Shown: positions 1 through 9,124, counted from the stretch's first letter. The stretch: DNA of 64,000 nucleotides from Paraburkholderia ferrariae NBRC 106233 (GCF_000685035.1 NZ_BAYB01000007.1:124001-188000); one strand, 5' to 3'. The notes: generated by a model not told the origin, from the letters alone. Numbers and translations: made by a program.

Positions 1-365
1 CCGCTGCGCTCATAGTCGGCAAGGCCGATACGTCGACGCGAATGCTTTCTGATCGACATCATGTCGCCGTGTACGGCAACCGGATGACGGGCGGCAGCGA
101 GGCGCAGGCCAGGCAGGCGCGCGTCGAGCAGCGGCGTCTGCGGCTTCGCATTGACGTTCGCGAGGATCGTGATGGCGCGGTCGAGCGCATCGGGATCGAG
201 CTTGCACCCGGCGACGTATGTGACGCTCCCGTTGCGCTCGACGAAGATCGCGTCGGCGCGGTTGACCATGATTTCCTGCACGTCGGGATCCGCGAGCATC
301 GGTTGCAGCGGACAGAGGTAGTCGTTCAGTACCTCGATCGCGTATTCGTAGGTGAGCCGGCTCAT
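1..365 (-). CDS. VirB11/TrbB/CpaF-type secretion ATPase, N-terminal part
   Basis: The minus-strand frame starting at 365 runs off the left edge. The visible ~121 residues open with MSRLTYEYAIEVLND and contain DPDVQEIMVNRADAIFVER, the N-terminal signature of VirB11/TrbB/CpaF ATPases (DxxVxEIMVN). It goes on into the domain that precedes the nucleotide-binding fold. These hexameric cytoplasmic ATPases power type IV secretion or pilus assembly. Walker motifs lie outside the window, so the ATPase call rests on the N-terminal domain. The start overlaps the stop of the upstream transglycosylase gene (ATGA at 365-362), which implies translational coupling in one transfer operon. Confidence 0.8.
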   Translation of the reverse strand, partial: MSRLTYEYAIEVLNDYLCPLQPMLADPDVQEIMVNRADAIFVERNGSVTYVAGCKLDPDALDRAITILANVNAKPQTPLLDARLPGLRLAAARHPVAVHGDMMSIRKHSRRRIGLADYERS

Positions 366-895
366 CGAATGCGTCCCCATGTGAGAGGCTGGAACAGCTT
401 CGTGATCAGCCCGGAAGCCGGCGCACCTTGCTGAACGACCGTGGGATCGGACGATGCAGAAGGCAGGTGTGAGGCCGCCGTGTTGAGTGCCCGATACACG
501 CGGCGCGCGTACGCGATGCGCTTCTCGTGCGCCCCGGCGTTGTAGGCGCCCACGGCGTCCCAGTTCACGCCGAGTCGGTGAAGATTCTGCGACAGGATCC
601 ATGCGCCGACATAGGCGTTGGTGCAGCCGTCGTGAAGATCGGCACGCGAGATGTCAAAGCGCGAGAGCGTCGCCAGCCACCGGCTGTTGATCTGCATCAG
701 GCCGATATCGGTGCTGCCGTCGGCATTCAGATGGACGACGTTCGCGTGCTGTCCGGACTCGACGGTGACAATCGCGCGGACGAGCGGCACGTTCACGTGA
801 TGAAAGCGCGCGGCGTCATCGATGCAGTCGGCCCGGCAACTGAACGTCAGCCCGGACATCACTGCACCCACCAGAACGATCCACACACACCTCAC
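362..895 (-). CDS. Lytic transglycosylase of the conjugation apparatus
   Basis: A 177-residue protein with an N-terminal signal peptide (hydrophobic residues ~4-18, then Cys-Arg-Ala). The soluble lytic transglycosylase fold follows: catalytic Glu in the AIVTVESGQ motif near residue 46, then DIGLMQINSRW, and AVGAYNAGAHEKRI near residue 120. Such enzymes open the peptidoglycan locally in the periplasm so that a secretion channel can be built (VirB1/IagB/PilT-like family). It is translationally coupled to the downstream VirB11-like ATPase, which supports a transfer role. Its length matches the short specialised family rather than housekeeping Slt70. Confidence 0.88.
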   Translation of the reverse strand: MRCVWIVLVGAVMSGLTFSCRADCIDDAARFHHVNVPLVRAIVTVESGQHANVVHLNADGSTDIGLMQINSRWLATLSRFDISRADLHDGCTNAYVGAWILSQNLHRLGVNWDAVGAYNAGAHEKRIAYARRVYRALNTAASHLPSASSDPTVVQQGAPASGLITKLFQPLTWGRIR

Positions 896-1540
896 CGTTG
901 ATCTCCGTTGTTGCCAATCCCCACGTCGCGCCGATGATCACGAAAACCAGAAAAAGAGCCTGCCGGACGCGGGGAGCATCCCGGCAGGCCAACAGCGCGC
1001 GTCGGCCCAGGGGGAGCGGACCGACGGGTTCACTGTAGGCAGCGATGGCGCGCGGAGTGGCCGGATACCTGCCCGCGTGTGCGTCCGGGCCGGCAGGTTT
1101 TTGCGGACTGCCTGGTCGCCAGGTCGTTGCCAGGACAGACTGTCCAGCGCGATACAAAGGCGTTGGCGGAAGGCTGCAAAGGCAAGGGGAACAAAGGGCG
1201 ACGAAAAGGGAAGGGCCTTATCCAAAGGCCGCGGGTGAAGCTTGGGATGAGTCGCTTCACCCGCTGAAAGGCGCAAAGGGTGAAGGGTAAAAAAGGCGCT
1301 TGCAGCAAGGGAGAAAAACGCCGCGGCGCACGCCGGGAAAGGTCGGAAAGGGCCAGGAAGGGACAGCGTGGCCGACCGAGATTTCCGGTCTCCGCGCGTT
1401 CGACATGACTGCATGCGACGTCCGCTTGCCGTGCAGTTATTTTGGACCGGGAGTGAGGGCGACTGCGTACTGTGGGGACAGTCGAGCGAGGCACTGCGCA
1501 CGCCGCGCAGCCCAATTGCACTTATCTCCTGCGAGCCCAC
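896..1540 (+). other. Non-coding spacer between divergent transfer genes; possible oriT
   Basis: About 640 bp separate the minus-strand transglycosylase operon from the plus-strand relaxase gene, and I see no convincing gene in it. It contains a perfect 11-bp inverted repeat (GCGGGTGAAGC at 1231-1241, complement at 1254-1264, 12-nt loop), a shorter one (GGACAG-A-CTGTCC around 1133-1145) and several A-rich AAGGG-type purine stretches at 1190-1320. An intergenic spacer next to a relaxase gene is a common place for oriT and for divergent promoters. No nic site can be identified by eye, so oriT is an inference. Confidence 0.35.
1231..1264. repeat. Perfect 11-bp inverted repeat upstream of the relaxase gene
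   Basis: GCGGGTGAAGC and its exact complement GCTTCACCCGC are separated by 12 nt. There is no following T-run, so a simple terminator is unlikely. It lies in the divergent intergenic region in front of the relaxase gene. An oriT hairpin or a regulator site both fit. Confidence 0.6.
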
Positions 1541-3703
1541 ATGGCACTCAGTACCGCCCTGACCTGGCTGGGACGCGCTTCAGCGGCCTCCACGAGGCTC
1601 TCCCAGCCAGCGTTGCCTGCTGCACCCGTCGCCGCTCCGACACCGCGGCGCTCGCAGCCGTCTGCGCAGCATCTGCCAGTGCTCGCGTCCGGTGAGCTCC
1701 TTGTGCGAACCGGCATGCAGGGCACAGTGCGCAGTATCGGAAGCAGCCTGGGCCTGTCGGCGCAGAGTGAACGGAGGGACGTCGAGCCGCTGATCCAGCA
1801 ACTCGCCGAATTCGTGCAGCTATTGCCCGCATCGGAATCCCATCATCATGCACAGCCCGGTGGCCTGCTGATCCATCTGCTCGAGGTGGCACGGTCTGCG
1901 CTGCATTTCCGCGAAGGCTACCGGCTGCCACTCGGCGCCAGTCCCGAGGACCAGATGCAGCACGGCGCGCGCTGCAGTTATGCCGTGCTGGTCGCCGCGC
2001 TGCTGCACGACATCGGCAAACCCCTGGCAGACCTGAACATTGAAATGGTGAGCGGCACGAACGCCCGGCCCTGGGTGCCGCTGGCGGGCAGCATGATCGC
2101 GCAAGGCGGCGAGTGGTACCAGGTAGATTTCCCGGAGCCTGCACAGCGCGACTATGCCGAGCACGCGCGGCTGTCCATCGTGCTGCTCCAGCGTCTCGTT
2201 CCCTCGGCATCGCTCGCCTGGCTCGCTCAATATCCGCCAGTCATCGATGAACTGGCAGCGTATCTCTCCGGCGACGCCAATGCAAAGGACGGGGCACTCG
2301 CGAAGATTGTGGGGGAGGCGGACCGGCGTTCGGTTGCGCAGAATCTGCTCTCGGGCCCTCGCACCCGCTTTGCGACAGCGCGCGCGGTTCCGCTGATCGA
2401 GCGGTTGATGGGCGGGTTGCGGCGGTTGCTCGCCGAAGGCGAGCTGCCGATGAACCGTGCGGGCGCCACCTGTTACTGCGACGGCGAATCCCTGTGGTGC
2501 GTCGCGAAGACGCTTGCCGAGGCCGTGCGCGCGTGGCTGGCCCGAAACGAACGGCAGCAGCCTGGTGCGGCCGGTATTCCGGCTGACAACAACCGGCTCT
2601 TCGACACCTGGCAGGAGTACGGCGCGCTCGTTCCCACACCGGAGGGCGGTGCGATCTGGACAGTGGCGGTCACGGTCGGCGCCTGGAAGCAGACCTTTAC
2701 GGTGCTGCGCTTTCCGCTCGATCGGTTGTACGCTAACCCGGACCAGTGTCCGCGTGCGCTGTCGCCCGGAGCGGTGCAGATGGTCGAGACCGCCGAGGCT
2801 GGAATGGACGTTAAGCCGCCGCCGGTTGACGATGTGTCACCGGTGCCGCATGGCAACACGATCGATGTCCAGTCCGCTTCGCTGGCTGCGGACGAGCCGG
2901 AGCACTTGGGAACTGCTGAGGCAACGGCTGATCGCGGCGGAACGCCTACGGCCGAATCCGACGCAGCGTTGCCCATGTTGCTCATGATGCCTGATCTGAC
3001 TGGCGCAGCAGTCGATGAGCCCAGCCCGGTCTCGACTGCTACTGTTCCGCTGCCGGCTTCGCGCGTCGACTCGCCAGATTTTCTGCCTGACGTCGAGAGC
3101 GCATCGACGTTGCAGGCCGAAGCCGTAGGCGGCGGGAAGGCGGACACGGCAGACAACCCTGTGCCCGACCAGGTCACTTCACCAATGCGCCCGAAGCAGA
3201 AAGCGAAGGCGCCGGCGAGGTCCGTGGCTGCGCGCGAGGGTGGCCGGCAACCGCGACCGAACGCCGAGCGTTTCATGGCCTGGGTCCAGAAAGGGATTGC
3301 AACCGGCGCACTACCGTACAACGAGTCGATGGCGCGGGTGCACTTTGTGCCGGAGGGCATGCTGCTCGTGACACCAGCCGTCTTCCGCGACTTCGCGCAT
3401 GCGCACCCCGAGGCGATCGAACAGACGCCCGCTGAGGACGGGAGAGCGCCTGAACCGTGGAAGCAGCTACAGCGCGATTTCCAGAAGTCGGGCTATCCGG
3501 TGGCGGCGGATTCGGGCGGTGCCGCGCGATCCTACCTGCTTCATTACACGATCAAGGGTGCGGGTGGACGGCAACTGTCCGTGATGCTCGTGCCCGAGCC
3601 CGAGCGGTTCTTCAATCCCGTTCCGTCTCCGAACGCGATGATCCAGTCGAAGCAGAAGCCGGTGCAGGACGCCGACGGCGTGCCGCATCCGTCGCAGCCA
3701 TAG
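1541..3703 (+). CDS. traI: MobH-family conjugative relaxase (TraI_2-type HD domain)
   Basis: A 720-residue protein. Residues ~95-125 carry SESHHHAQPGGLLIHLLEV and residues ~155-162 carry LLHDIGKPL: the 3H and HD motifs that define MobH/TraI_2 relaxases, which nick oriT and lead the strand into the recipient. A long acidic, low-complexity linker (~430-560) precedes a basic C-terminal TraI_2_C-like domain (RFMAWVQKGIATGALPYNES). I chose ATG 1541; an upstream in-frame GTG/ATG gives a longer version whose first residues look like translated spacer. Its partner TraD follows 24 bp downstream. The family and order match PFGI-1-class ICEs. Confidence 0.9.
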   Translation: MALSTALTWLGRASAASTRLSQPALPAAPVAAPTPRRSQPSAQHLPVLASGELLVRTGMQGTVRSIGSSLGLSAQSERRDVEPLIQQLAEFVQLLPASESHHHAQPGGLLIHLLEVARSALHFREGYRLPLGASPEDQMQHGARCSYAVLVAALLHDIGKPLADLNIEMVSGTNARPWVPLAGSMIAQGGEWYQVDFPEPAQRDYAEHARLSIVLLQRLVPSASLAWLAQYPPVIDELAAYLSGDANAKDGALAKIVGEADRRSVAQNLLSGPRTRFATARAVPLIERLMGGLRRLLAEGELPMNRAGATCYCDGESLWCVAKTLAEAVRAWLARNERQQPGAAGIPADNNRLFDTWQEYGALVPTPEGGAIWTVAVTVGAWKQTFTVLRFPLDRLYANPDQCPRALSPGAVQMVETAEAGMDVKPPPVDDVSPVPHGNTIDVQSASLAADEPEHLGTAEATADRGGTPTAESDAALPMLLMMPDLTGAAVDEPSPVSTATVPLPASRVDSPDFLPDVESASTLQAEAVGGGKADTADNPVPDQVTSPMRPKQKAKAPARSVAAREGGRQPRPNAERFMAWVQKGIATGALPYNESMARVHFVPEGMLLVTPAVFRDFAHAHPEAIEQTPAEDGRAPEPWKQLQRDFQKSGYPVAADSGGAARSYLLHYTIKGAGGRQLSVMLVPEPERFFNPVPSPNAMIQSKQKPVQDADGVPHPSQP

Positions 3704-3727
3704 ACGTTGAGTGCGAGCGGACAGGCG

Positions 3728-5869
3728 ATGGGCTATCCAGTCGAGAACCGCTTTCGCAGACCCGTCGAACTGCTGTCGTCGTTTGCCGCGCTTGCCGCTA
3801 CGGGTGTGCTCTGGTCCCACCCCGCGCTGTTTCTGCTCACCCCAGCGACCGGCGGTGTGACGACTCTCGGGTTGCTCGCCCTGGCCTGGGTGCGTGCCAG
3901 GCAGGCGTGGCAACTGATCCGTTTCCAGCGTAACCTGCGGCGCCTGCCGCAGTACGTGATCCCGGCCGCGGTCATCCCGTGCTCCAGCAGGGAGGTATTT
4001 CTGGGCCGCGGTTTCCGGTGGAGCGGTATCCACACACAGCGCCTGTATCAGGCCCGTCTTCCCGAGAACCGGCGACTGCTTGCCCGCAACGATCTCTACG
4101 ACCACGCACGGGACCACGAGCGGCGCTATCCCGACGGCCGGCTTGCGCGTCTCACACGACGGCAGGGCTGGTGGAATCCGGTCGAGCCACTGCCACCGGT
4201 CGGCGGCGATCCCGGGTTGCATGGCGTTGAGCCCGAAGAGCGCGATGTCTGGTTCGACCTTGGCGAGCGCGTCGGTCATATGGCGGTGCTCGGCACGACG
4301 CGTGTGGGCAAGACCCGCCTGTGCGAGGTCCTGGTCGCCCAGGATATCCGCCGTGGCGATATCGTCATCGTGTTCGATCCTAAGGGCGACGTGGACCTGC
4401 TGCTGCGCATGTACGCGGAGGCGAAGCGGTGCGGTCGCGACGGCGAATTCACGTTCTTCCATCTGGGCTACCCGGACCGTTCCGCACGCTACAGTCCGAT
4501 CGGCACCTACTCGCGGATCACGGAGGTCGCGACCCGCATCGCGGGCAACCTGCCGAAGGAAGGCCAGTCGGCTGCGTTCCGCGATTTCGTCTGGCGCTTC
4601 GTGAACGTGATGGCCCGTGCAATGAGCGCGCTCGGTATTCGCCCGACCTACGAGATGATCTACCAGAACGCGGTGAATATCGACGGGCTGGCGCTGCGGT
4701 ATTTCCGCTTCTGGCTCGATCGTGATCACCCAGGCTGGGAAGACGGGCTGGAGCCGCTCGAGAAGGAGGAAGCGAAGCAGGCGATGCGCCTTCAGCGCAA
4801 TCAGGAGGTGCTGCAGGTCGCGAACCTGATCCGTCAGCAGGGCTGGACCGATCCAATCGCGAACGGTCTGCTGTCGGTGATCAGTAACGAGCGTTCTTAC
4901 TTCGACAAGCTGATCTCCTCCCTCTACCCCCTCCTGGAAAAGCTCACCACAGGGCGCACATCGGAGCTGCTGTCACCCGATTACAGCGATCCGGACGACC
5001 CGCGCCCGGTGTTCGACTGGAACCGGGTGATGGACCGCGGCGGGATCGTATACGTCGGGCTCGATGCGTTGTCCGACTTCGAGGTCGCGGGCGTGGTCGG
5101 CAACGCGATGTTTGCGGATCTGACGTCCACTGCCGGCCGGATTTACAAGTATGGGCACGGTTACGGCCAGAGCACAGCCGGCGGCAGGCGCCGCGTATCG
5201 ATCCACGCGGACGAATTCAACGAACTGGTCGGCGACGAATTCGTGCCGATGGTCAACAAGGCCGGTGGGGCAGGCTACCAGGTGACGGCCTACACGCAGA
5301 CGAGCGCCGACGTGGAAGCGAAGATCGGTTCGCGTGCCAAGGCCGAGCAGATCTTCGGCAACTTCAACACGATCGTGATGCTGCGTGTGAAATACGTGAC
5401 GACCGCGAAGATCCTCACCGACCAGTTGCCGATGGTCGACGTGAAGACGCTCACGCTCGCCTCGTCGGCAACGGATGCGGTGCGACGCGGGGAGGGTGTG
5501 CATTTCACGGCGCAGACGCACGACCAGATTTCGGTACGCCCTGTGCCTATGCTGCAGCCCGCCGATCTCACGCAGTTGCCAAAGGGGCAGGCCTTTGCGC
5601 TGATTGAGGGCGGCCAACTGGTGAAGGTTCGGCTACCGCTACTGGAGGAGAACGATCCCATCATGCTGCCCGGGCTGGATGAAGTGGTGGCAGATATGCG
5701 GGCGAAATACGCGTCCTATGTACAGGCAGTCTCGCCGTTCGACGAGGCGGGCGGGGTGGCGCCGGATGTTATCGGAGGCGTAGTGGGCAGTTTCCTGCCA
5801 GTCGTCAGTCACACCCAGCCTTCAGCCGGCGAGCCCTGGGCGGTTGAGGGCAAGGGTGCGGGATTCTGA
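3728..5869 (+). CDS. traD: Type IV coupling protein TraD (PFGI-1/SXT class)
   Basis: A 713-residue inner-membrane ATPase that delivers the relaxase-DNA complex to the type IV secretion channel. Two N-terminal membrane segments lie at ~20-60. Walker A is GTTRVGKTRL (~187-196), followed by VIVFDPKGDVDLL, and a Walker-B-like VSIHADEFNEL lies near residue 490, then a motor-domain glutamine-rich motif (VTAYTQTSADVEAKIGS). Length and motif order match the TraD class of SXT/PFGI-1 elements rather than VirD4. It follows the relaxase directly and is followed by the DUF4400 protein with an 11-bp gap. TTG 3707 is an alternative start. Confidence 0.92.
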   Translation: MGYPVENRFRRPVELLSSFAALAATGVLWSHPALFLLTPATGGVTTLGLLALAWVRARQAWQLIRFQRNLRRLPQYVIPAAVIPCSSREVFLGRGFRWSGIHTQRLYQARLPENRRLLARNDLYDHARDHERRYPDGRLARLTRRQGWWNPVEPLPPVGGDPGLHGVEPEERDVWFDLGERVGHMAVLGTTRVGKTRLCEVLVAQDIRRGDIVIVFDPKGDVDLLLRMYAEAKRCGRDGEFTFFHLGYPDRSARYSPIGTYSRITEVATRIAGNLPKEGQSAAFRDFVWRFVNVMARAMSALGIRPTYEMIYQNAVNIDGLALRYFRFWLDRDHPGWEDGLEPLEKEEAKQAMRLQRNQEVLQVANLIRQQGWTDPIANGLLSVISNERSYFDKLISSLYPLLEKLTTGRTSELLSPDYSDPDDPRPVFDWNRVMDRGGIVYVGLDALSDFEVAGVVGNAMFADLTSTAGRIYKYGHGYGQSTAGGRRRVSIHADEFNELVGDEFVPMVNKAGGAGYQVTAYTQTSADVEAKIGSRAKAEQIFGNFNTIVMLRVKYVTTAKILTDQLPMVDVKTLTLASSATDAVRRGEGVHFTAQTHDQISVRPVPMLQPADLTQLPKGQAFALIEGGQLVKVRLPLLEENDPIMLPGLDEVVADMRAKYASYVQAVSPFDEAGGVAPDVIGGVVGSFLPVVSHTQPSAGEPWAVEGKGAGF

Positions 5870-5880
5870 GAGGAGCGGGC

Positions 5881-6579
5881 ATGAGCGCGACGCGCCGGGA
5901 TGGGAACGCTGACGGTGTGAAGTCGTTTTTCTGGATTGTCGATCTGGCGATTCATGCAATGCTATGGCTGCTGCTGGCATCGCTCCTGTCGGTGCTGGCT
6001 GACGTCGCAGCAGCCCACCTTTTATGGCGGGATCATCCCGTGGGCGGGATTGAGACGCTGCTTCGCTATTACCTGGAACAGACATCGGATCGCGAACTCG
6101 CAAGGCGCGCAGCAGACCTTGCGTACTGGAGCTGGTTTGGCTGGACGGGCGTCGATGCCTCAGCGCAGGCGTGGCAGGCCGGGACATTGTCTGCCCAGGG
6201 GCTCGGCTCCATGCTGCGGCCCGCATTTACCGGATCGACACGCGAGGTGTTGATCGTGGCGATGGTCGGAGTGAAGCTGTTCGGCGTTCGCGTCTCGATG
6301 TTGCTGATGACGGTCCCGCAGTTTCTGCTGGCCATTGCGGTCGCGCTCACGGATGGACTGGTGGCGCGTCACGTCAGGCGGGCGCAGGGCGGCCACGAAT
6401 CTGCGACCCGCTATCACCATGCAAAGCGTGGGCTGGCATTTGGGGTGATACCGCTGACGGCCATCGTGTGGCTTGTCGCGCCGCTGTGCCTGCCGGTCTA
6501 TCTTCTCTTCTGGCCGGTCTCGGTGATGATGCTGCTCGCGGTCTGGAACATGGCCAAGTACTTCAAGAAATATACATAG
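5881..6579 (+). CDS. DUF4400 integrative-element membrane protein
   Basis: A 232-residue inner-membrane protein with hydrophobic segments near residues 20-42, 125-150 and 178-210 and a basic cytoplasmic stretch between the last two. It matches in order and character the PFL_4697/DUF4400 membrane proteins that follow traD in PFGI-1-class ICEs; their exact role in transfer is not known to me. A strong GAGAGGAGCGGGC ribosome site precedes the ATG, and the gene is 11 bp after traD, so the two are co-expressed. Confidence 0.82.
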   Translation: MSATRRDGNADGVKSFFWIVDLAIHAMLWLLLASLLSVLADVAAAHLLWRDHPVGGIETLLRYYLEQTSDRELARRAADLAYWSWFGWTGVDASAQAWQAGTLSAQGLGSMLRPAFTGSTREVLIVAMVGVKLFGVRVSMLLMTVPQFLLAIAVALTDGLVARHVRRAQGGHESATRYHHAKRGLAFGVIPLTAIVWLVAPLCLPVYLLFWPVSVMMLLAVWNMAKYFKKYT

Positions 6580-6635
6580 GAAGTAAGGGCCACCCTATAC
6601 TTCACTTCGACAATGAGAGAAAGGAAAGGCAGGTC

Positions 6636-7082
6636 ATGCAGCGACGTGTGGTGGTCCGGCGCTCGCTCGTGCACGGGCGAGGCGTATTCGCGCTTCAGGC
6701 GCTCGAACCCGGCGAGCGGATTCTCGAATACAAGGGTGATCTGATCAGGTGGCAAACAGCGGTCAGGCAACACAGGAAGTCGGGCGTGTCTGGTCACACT
6801 TACTTCTTCGGGCTGTCTGACGGACGCGTGATCGATGGTGGGCAACGGGGAAACAGCGCGCGCTGGCTCAATCACTCGTGCGATGCAAATTGTGAGGCCA
6901 TCGAAATTGATGATCGCGTCTTCATCCATGCGTCGGCCGCGATCGCGCCTGGCGACGAGCTCTTTCTGGACTACCAGTTAGTGACCGACGAGCCGGCCGA
7001 CGACGAGATCAGGCGGTGCTACGTCTGCCGGTGCGGCGCTCCCCGGTGCAGGGGAACGATGCTCGTAGCGAGCGAGGCGTAG
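6636..7082 (+). CDS. Small SET-domain protein (putative protein-lysine methyltransferase)
   Basis: A 148-residue stand-alone SET domain. Residues ~8-17 carry LVHGRGVFAL, ~76-84 carry NHSCDANCE (the catalytic knot), ~107-116 carry GDELFLDYQL, and a post-SET Cys cluster CYVCRCGAPRC follows near the C-terminus. SET enzymes transfer methyl from S-adenosylmethionine to lysine. Bacterial stand-alone copies exist, but their targets are mostly unknown. The gene has its own purine-rich ribosome site (GAGAAAGGAAAGG) and closes the transfer operon on the plus strand. All core SET motifs appear intact, so activity is plausible. Confidence 0.88.
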   Translation: MQRRVVVRRSLVHGRGVFALQALEPGERILEYKGDLIRWQTAVRQHRKSGVSGHTYFFGLSDGRVIDGGQRGNSARWLNHSCDANCEAIEIDDRVFIHASAAIAPGDELFLDYQLVTDEPADDEIRRCYVCRCGAPRCRGTMLVASEA

Positions 7083-7098
7083 CTCCCGCAAGGCAGGA

Positions 7099-7308
7099 TC
7101 AGTGACTCCGGGGAAAGGGGGGTGCTGGCTCTCTCGCCTCTGACCGCCTGGCAAGCCACGCTTCCAGTTCAGACTCACGCCATCCGGTCGCGCGCTCACC
7201 GATGCGGATGGGGCGCGGGAATTCTCCCCGGCCGATCATCGCGTAAATGGTTGCACGGCACAGGCCGATTTTCTTGACGACGTCCTTCATGCGCATTACC
7301 TGGTCCAT
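7099..7308 (-). CDS. AlpA-family excisionase/transcriptional regulator
   Basis: About 69 residues beginning MDQVMRMKDVVKKIGLCRATIYAMI. It has the MerR-like winged helix of AlpA (IGLCRATIYAMIGRGEFPRPIRIGERATGWRESE split over two helices), ending in the common EAWLARR. AlpA-type proteins regulate or direct excision of prophages and islands, often together with the integrase. An in-frame ATG at 7353 would add 15 residues that do not fit the family, so I start at 7308. It is convergent with the SET gene, so it is not part of the transfer operon. Confidence 0.85.
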   Translation of the reverse strand: MDQVMRMKDVVKKIGLCRATIYAMIGRGEFPRPIRIGERATGWRESELEAWLARRSEAREPAPPFPRSH

Positions 7309-7816
7309 TTTGCACGACTCCGGATTGCATTTGTCGTAGCCGATTATCCGCAAAGCCTGCTCTTGTGCAACGGACGCGCCGGGGCGTCGGCGTGATGTGG
7401 AAAGCGTCAGAGGGAGATTGTGTCGATGTTCCCGACACTGATAGACACCGGAGCTTTACATCTGGTTACCTATTTGTTCTCGAACCGTCCAGCCCAAAGA
7501 TGGAAGAGGATGCGTGAGCCAGCGCTCGATCGCGTTGACCGGACCAGCAAGGCGTGGAGACACTCGCATGAGGTTCGCCATCTGGTGGTGCAGCGCCTCG
7601 TTGATCTGTCCGGTCTGCTGGGAAACCTGTCAACGGGGAGCCGCAATTTCTGCTGAGTCGTGCCGTTGGCCGTTCAGGCGCTCGGGAAATAATCCGGCGG
7701 TTGGCGCGGCAATGAATTTTCCGAGGTTGGCAGGTTTGGCGCGGCTTTGAGATTCATTGTGATCATCTGTTATGCGAAGTACTATCTGAGTAGTCCACGA
7801 AGCGGAATTTTCACGG
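7309..7816. other. Intergenic region with a decayed minus-strand frame
   Basis: No intact gene is visible. On the minus strand 7629-7456 forms 57 open codons without a good start, reading QINEALHHQMANLMRV and RLAGPVNAIERWLTHPLPSL before a TAA. This looks like a real protein tail whose 5' end is lost. I do not recognise the family. The rest (7640-7816) is AT-richer and probably carries the promoter of the recombinase-like gene that follows. Confidence 0.3.
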
Positions 7817-8473
7817 ATGGCCAAAGCACCTGTTGTTGAAGAACATGATTTGCGCCGCATGCTAAAGATCGCGGCCGTAACGGGGGAGTCGCCGCTTCGC
7901 GACGTCGCCCTGTTATACGTCCTTTACGGGACCGGCGCGATGCTGACCAAACTGGCCCAACTGAAAGTGGCGGACTATTTGACGGAAGCCAGCTAGGTGC
8001 GTCGCGACAGCGTTATCCGTGCGGAGATCGCGCACAACAACGTGGAGCGACCAGTGTTCTGGGTCAACGCCAAGGTCGTAGCGGCCATAGATGCTTACCT
8101 TGCCTTTAGGGCATCGAGCGGCCAGGGAGTGACGACACGCAAGGCGGCGTATCGCTCACTCGACCCGGAGAGCTATCTTTTTCTCCGCGCCGATGGGGAG
8201 CCGTATGGGTTGACGGCACGGCGGTCGGCGAGTGGTGTCGTCAACTATTCATGTGATTCCCTGAGCCAGGTATTCCGTCGGTTGCATTCGCAAGCGGGTG
8301 TCGAGGGGCACGCATTGGCCGGGCGGCGCACGTTTGCCGTCAGGCTTTATCGCAAGGGCTACGACCTGCGTCATATAGCTGCGTTAACCGGTCACCAGAC
8401 GCTCACGGCAGTACGTAGGCTCGTCGACAGCGACCCAGTCAAGCTGGGTGATCTCGTGTCTGGGGTGGTATGA
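7817..8473 (+). pseudogene. Tyrosine-recombinase relative interrupted by an amber codon
   Basis: ATG 7817 opens a frame that stops at TAG 7994-7996 and continues in the same frame to 8473, for 218 codons in all. The second part shows the XerC/D-like C-terminal fold (RRTFAVRLYRKGYDLRHIAAL, then TGHQTLTAVRRL). Besides the amber stop, key residues look absent. The first catalytic Arg of the usual GTGLR motif is replaced (YGTGAMLTKL). The terminal Tyr of the GHxxxxTTxxY motif is not seen (AVRRLVDSD). It is probably an inactive recombinase, or a structural relative that lost catalysis before the stop arose. It lies just upstream of the gene array. Confidence 0.7.
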
Positions 8474-8860
8474 GCGGCATCTCACACCGGTATCGGTTTG
8501 GCCATCATCTTGTTCGCTAAAGCAGTTGCAGCATCGAGTGGACCGCGTCATGTTCTTCGCATGAAGCCACTCGTCATGGTCCGCAGGCCACAGGATGTCG
8601 ACCGAGCGATTTTCGTGTCTGGAGCAGTGCATGTGCCCGATAACGGCGTGGCCCTCGGCGTCAGCCATCGTGACGCCGGTCAGGGGCCCCTGAGGCGTCT
8701 CGTTGCGTTTCCCAACGGCGAACGGCCCGCCGTGGGCCAGGTCACACCGATGGCAGCCGTGCTTGCCCCTCTCCCAGTTCAGCTCGACTGCGTGGCGACC
8801 AGCCGCACCCGACAGGAGGATTTTTCTTGCCTTCTCCGACGCCTTACCATAAAGTAAGTA
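8474..8860 (-). other. Possible Cys-rich minus-strand gene remnant
   Basis: No plus-strand gene is convincing. On the minus strand, from about 8850 down past 8480, one frame reads coherently with ordinary composition: KASEKARKILLSGAAGRHAVE, then CHRCDLAHGGPFAVGKRNE, an ATG at 8668, HMHCSRHENRSVDILWPADH and TRCCNC. Paired Cys/His residues suggest a small zinc protein. It lacks a clear start and its tail overlaps the recombinase pseudogene, so it is probably a fragment. I do not recognise the family. Confidence 0.3.
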
Positions 8861-8865
8861 ATATT

Positions 8866-8871
8866 GGAGGG
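8866..8871 (+). promoter_or_regulatory. Ribosome binding site deciding the VapB-like start
   Basis: GGAGGG lies 7 nt before ATG 8879. It places the start there rather than at the in-frame ATG 8864, which precedes this site. Confidence 0.7.
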
Positions 8872-8878
8872 ACCAATC

Positions 8879-9124
8879 ATGCCGTCTGCAACCATTACAT
8901 CGAAGGGCCAGGTCACGATCCCGGTGGACGTGCGCAACCAGCTTGGCTTGGAATCCGGCGACCGGATCGAATTCAGCTTCAACGAGGAATCGGGCCGGTA
9001 CGAAGTTTATCCAGCCACGCGGGCACTCGCGTCGCTCAAGGGCATTGTGAAGAAGCCCGCCAAGCCAGTGTCGATCGAGGACATGAACCGCGCCATCGCC
9101 GAGCAGGGAGCGTCCGCACGATGA
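8879..9124 (+). CDS. AbrB/MazE-like antitoxin of a VapBC module
   Basis: 81 residues. The N-terminal swapped-hairpin DNA-binding domain is clear: ITSKGQVTIPVDVRNQLGL followed by ESGDRIEF. A short C-terminal tail (VSIEDMNRAIAEQGASAR) would wrap the toxin. Antitoxins of this kind neutralise the PIN toxin and autorepress the operon. Its stop overlaps the start of the toxin gene (ATGA at 9121-9124), the usual arrangement. Modules like this stabilise mobile elements, which fits the ICE context. Confidence 0.92.
   Translation: MPSATITSKGQVTIPVDVRNQLGLESGDRIEFSFNEESGRYEVYPATRALASLKGIVKKPAKPVSIEDMNRAIAEQGASAR

Noticed and set aside
3467..4729. Long minus-strand frame of about 420 codons opposite the relaxase and traD genes
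   Set aside because: Mirror of well-supported plus-strand genes in GC-rich DNA; Arg/His-rich composition and no family motif.
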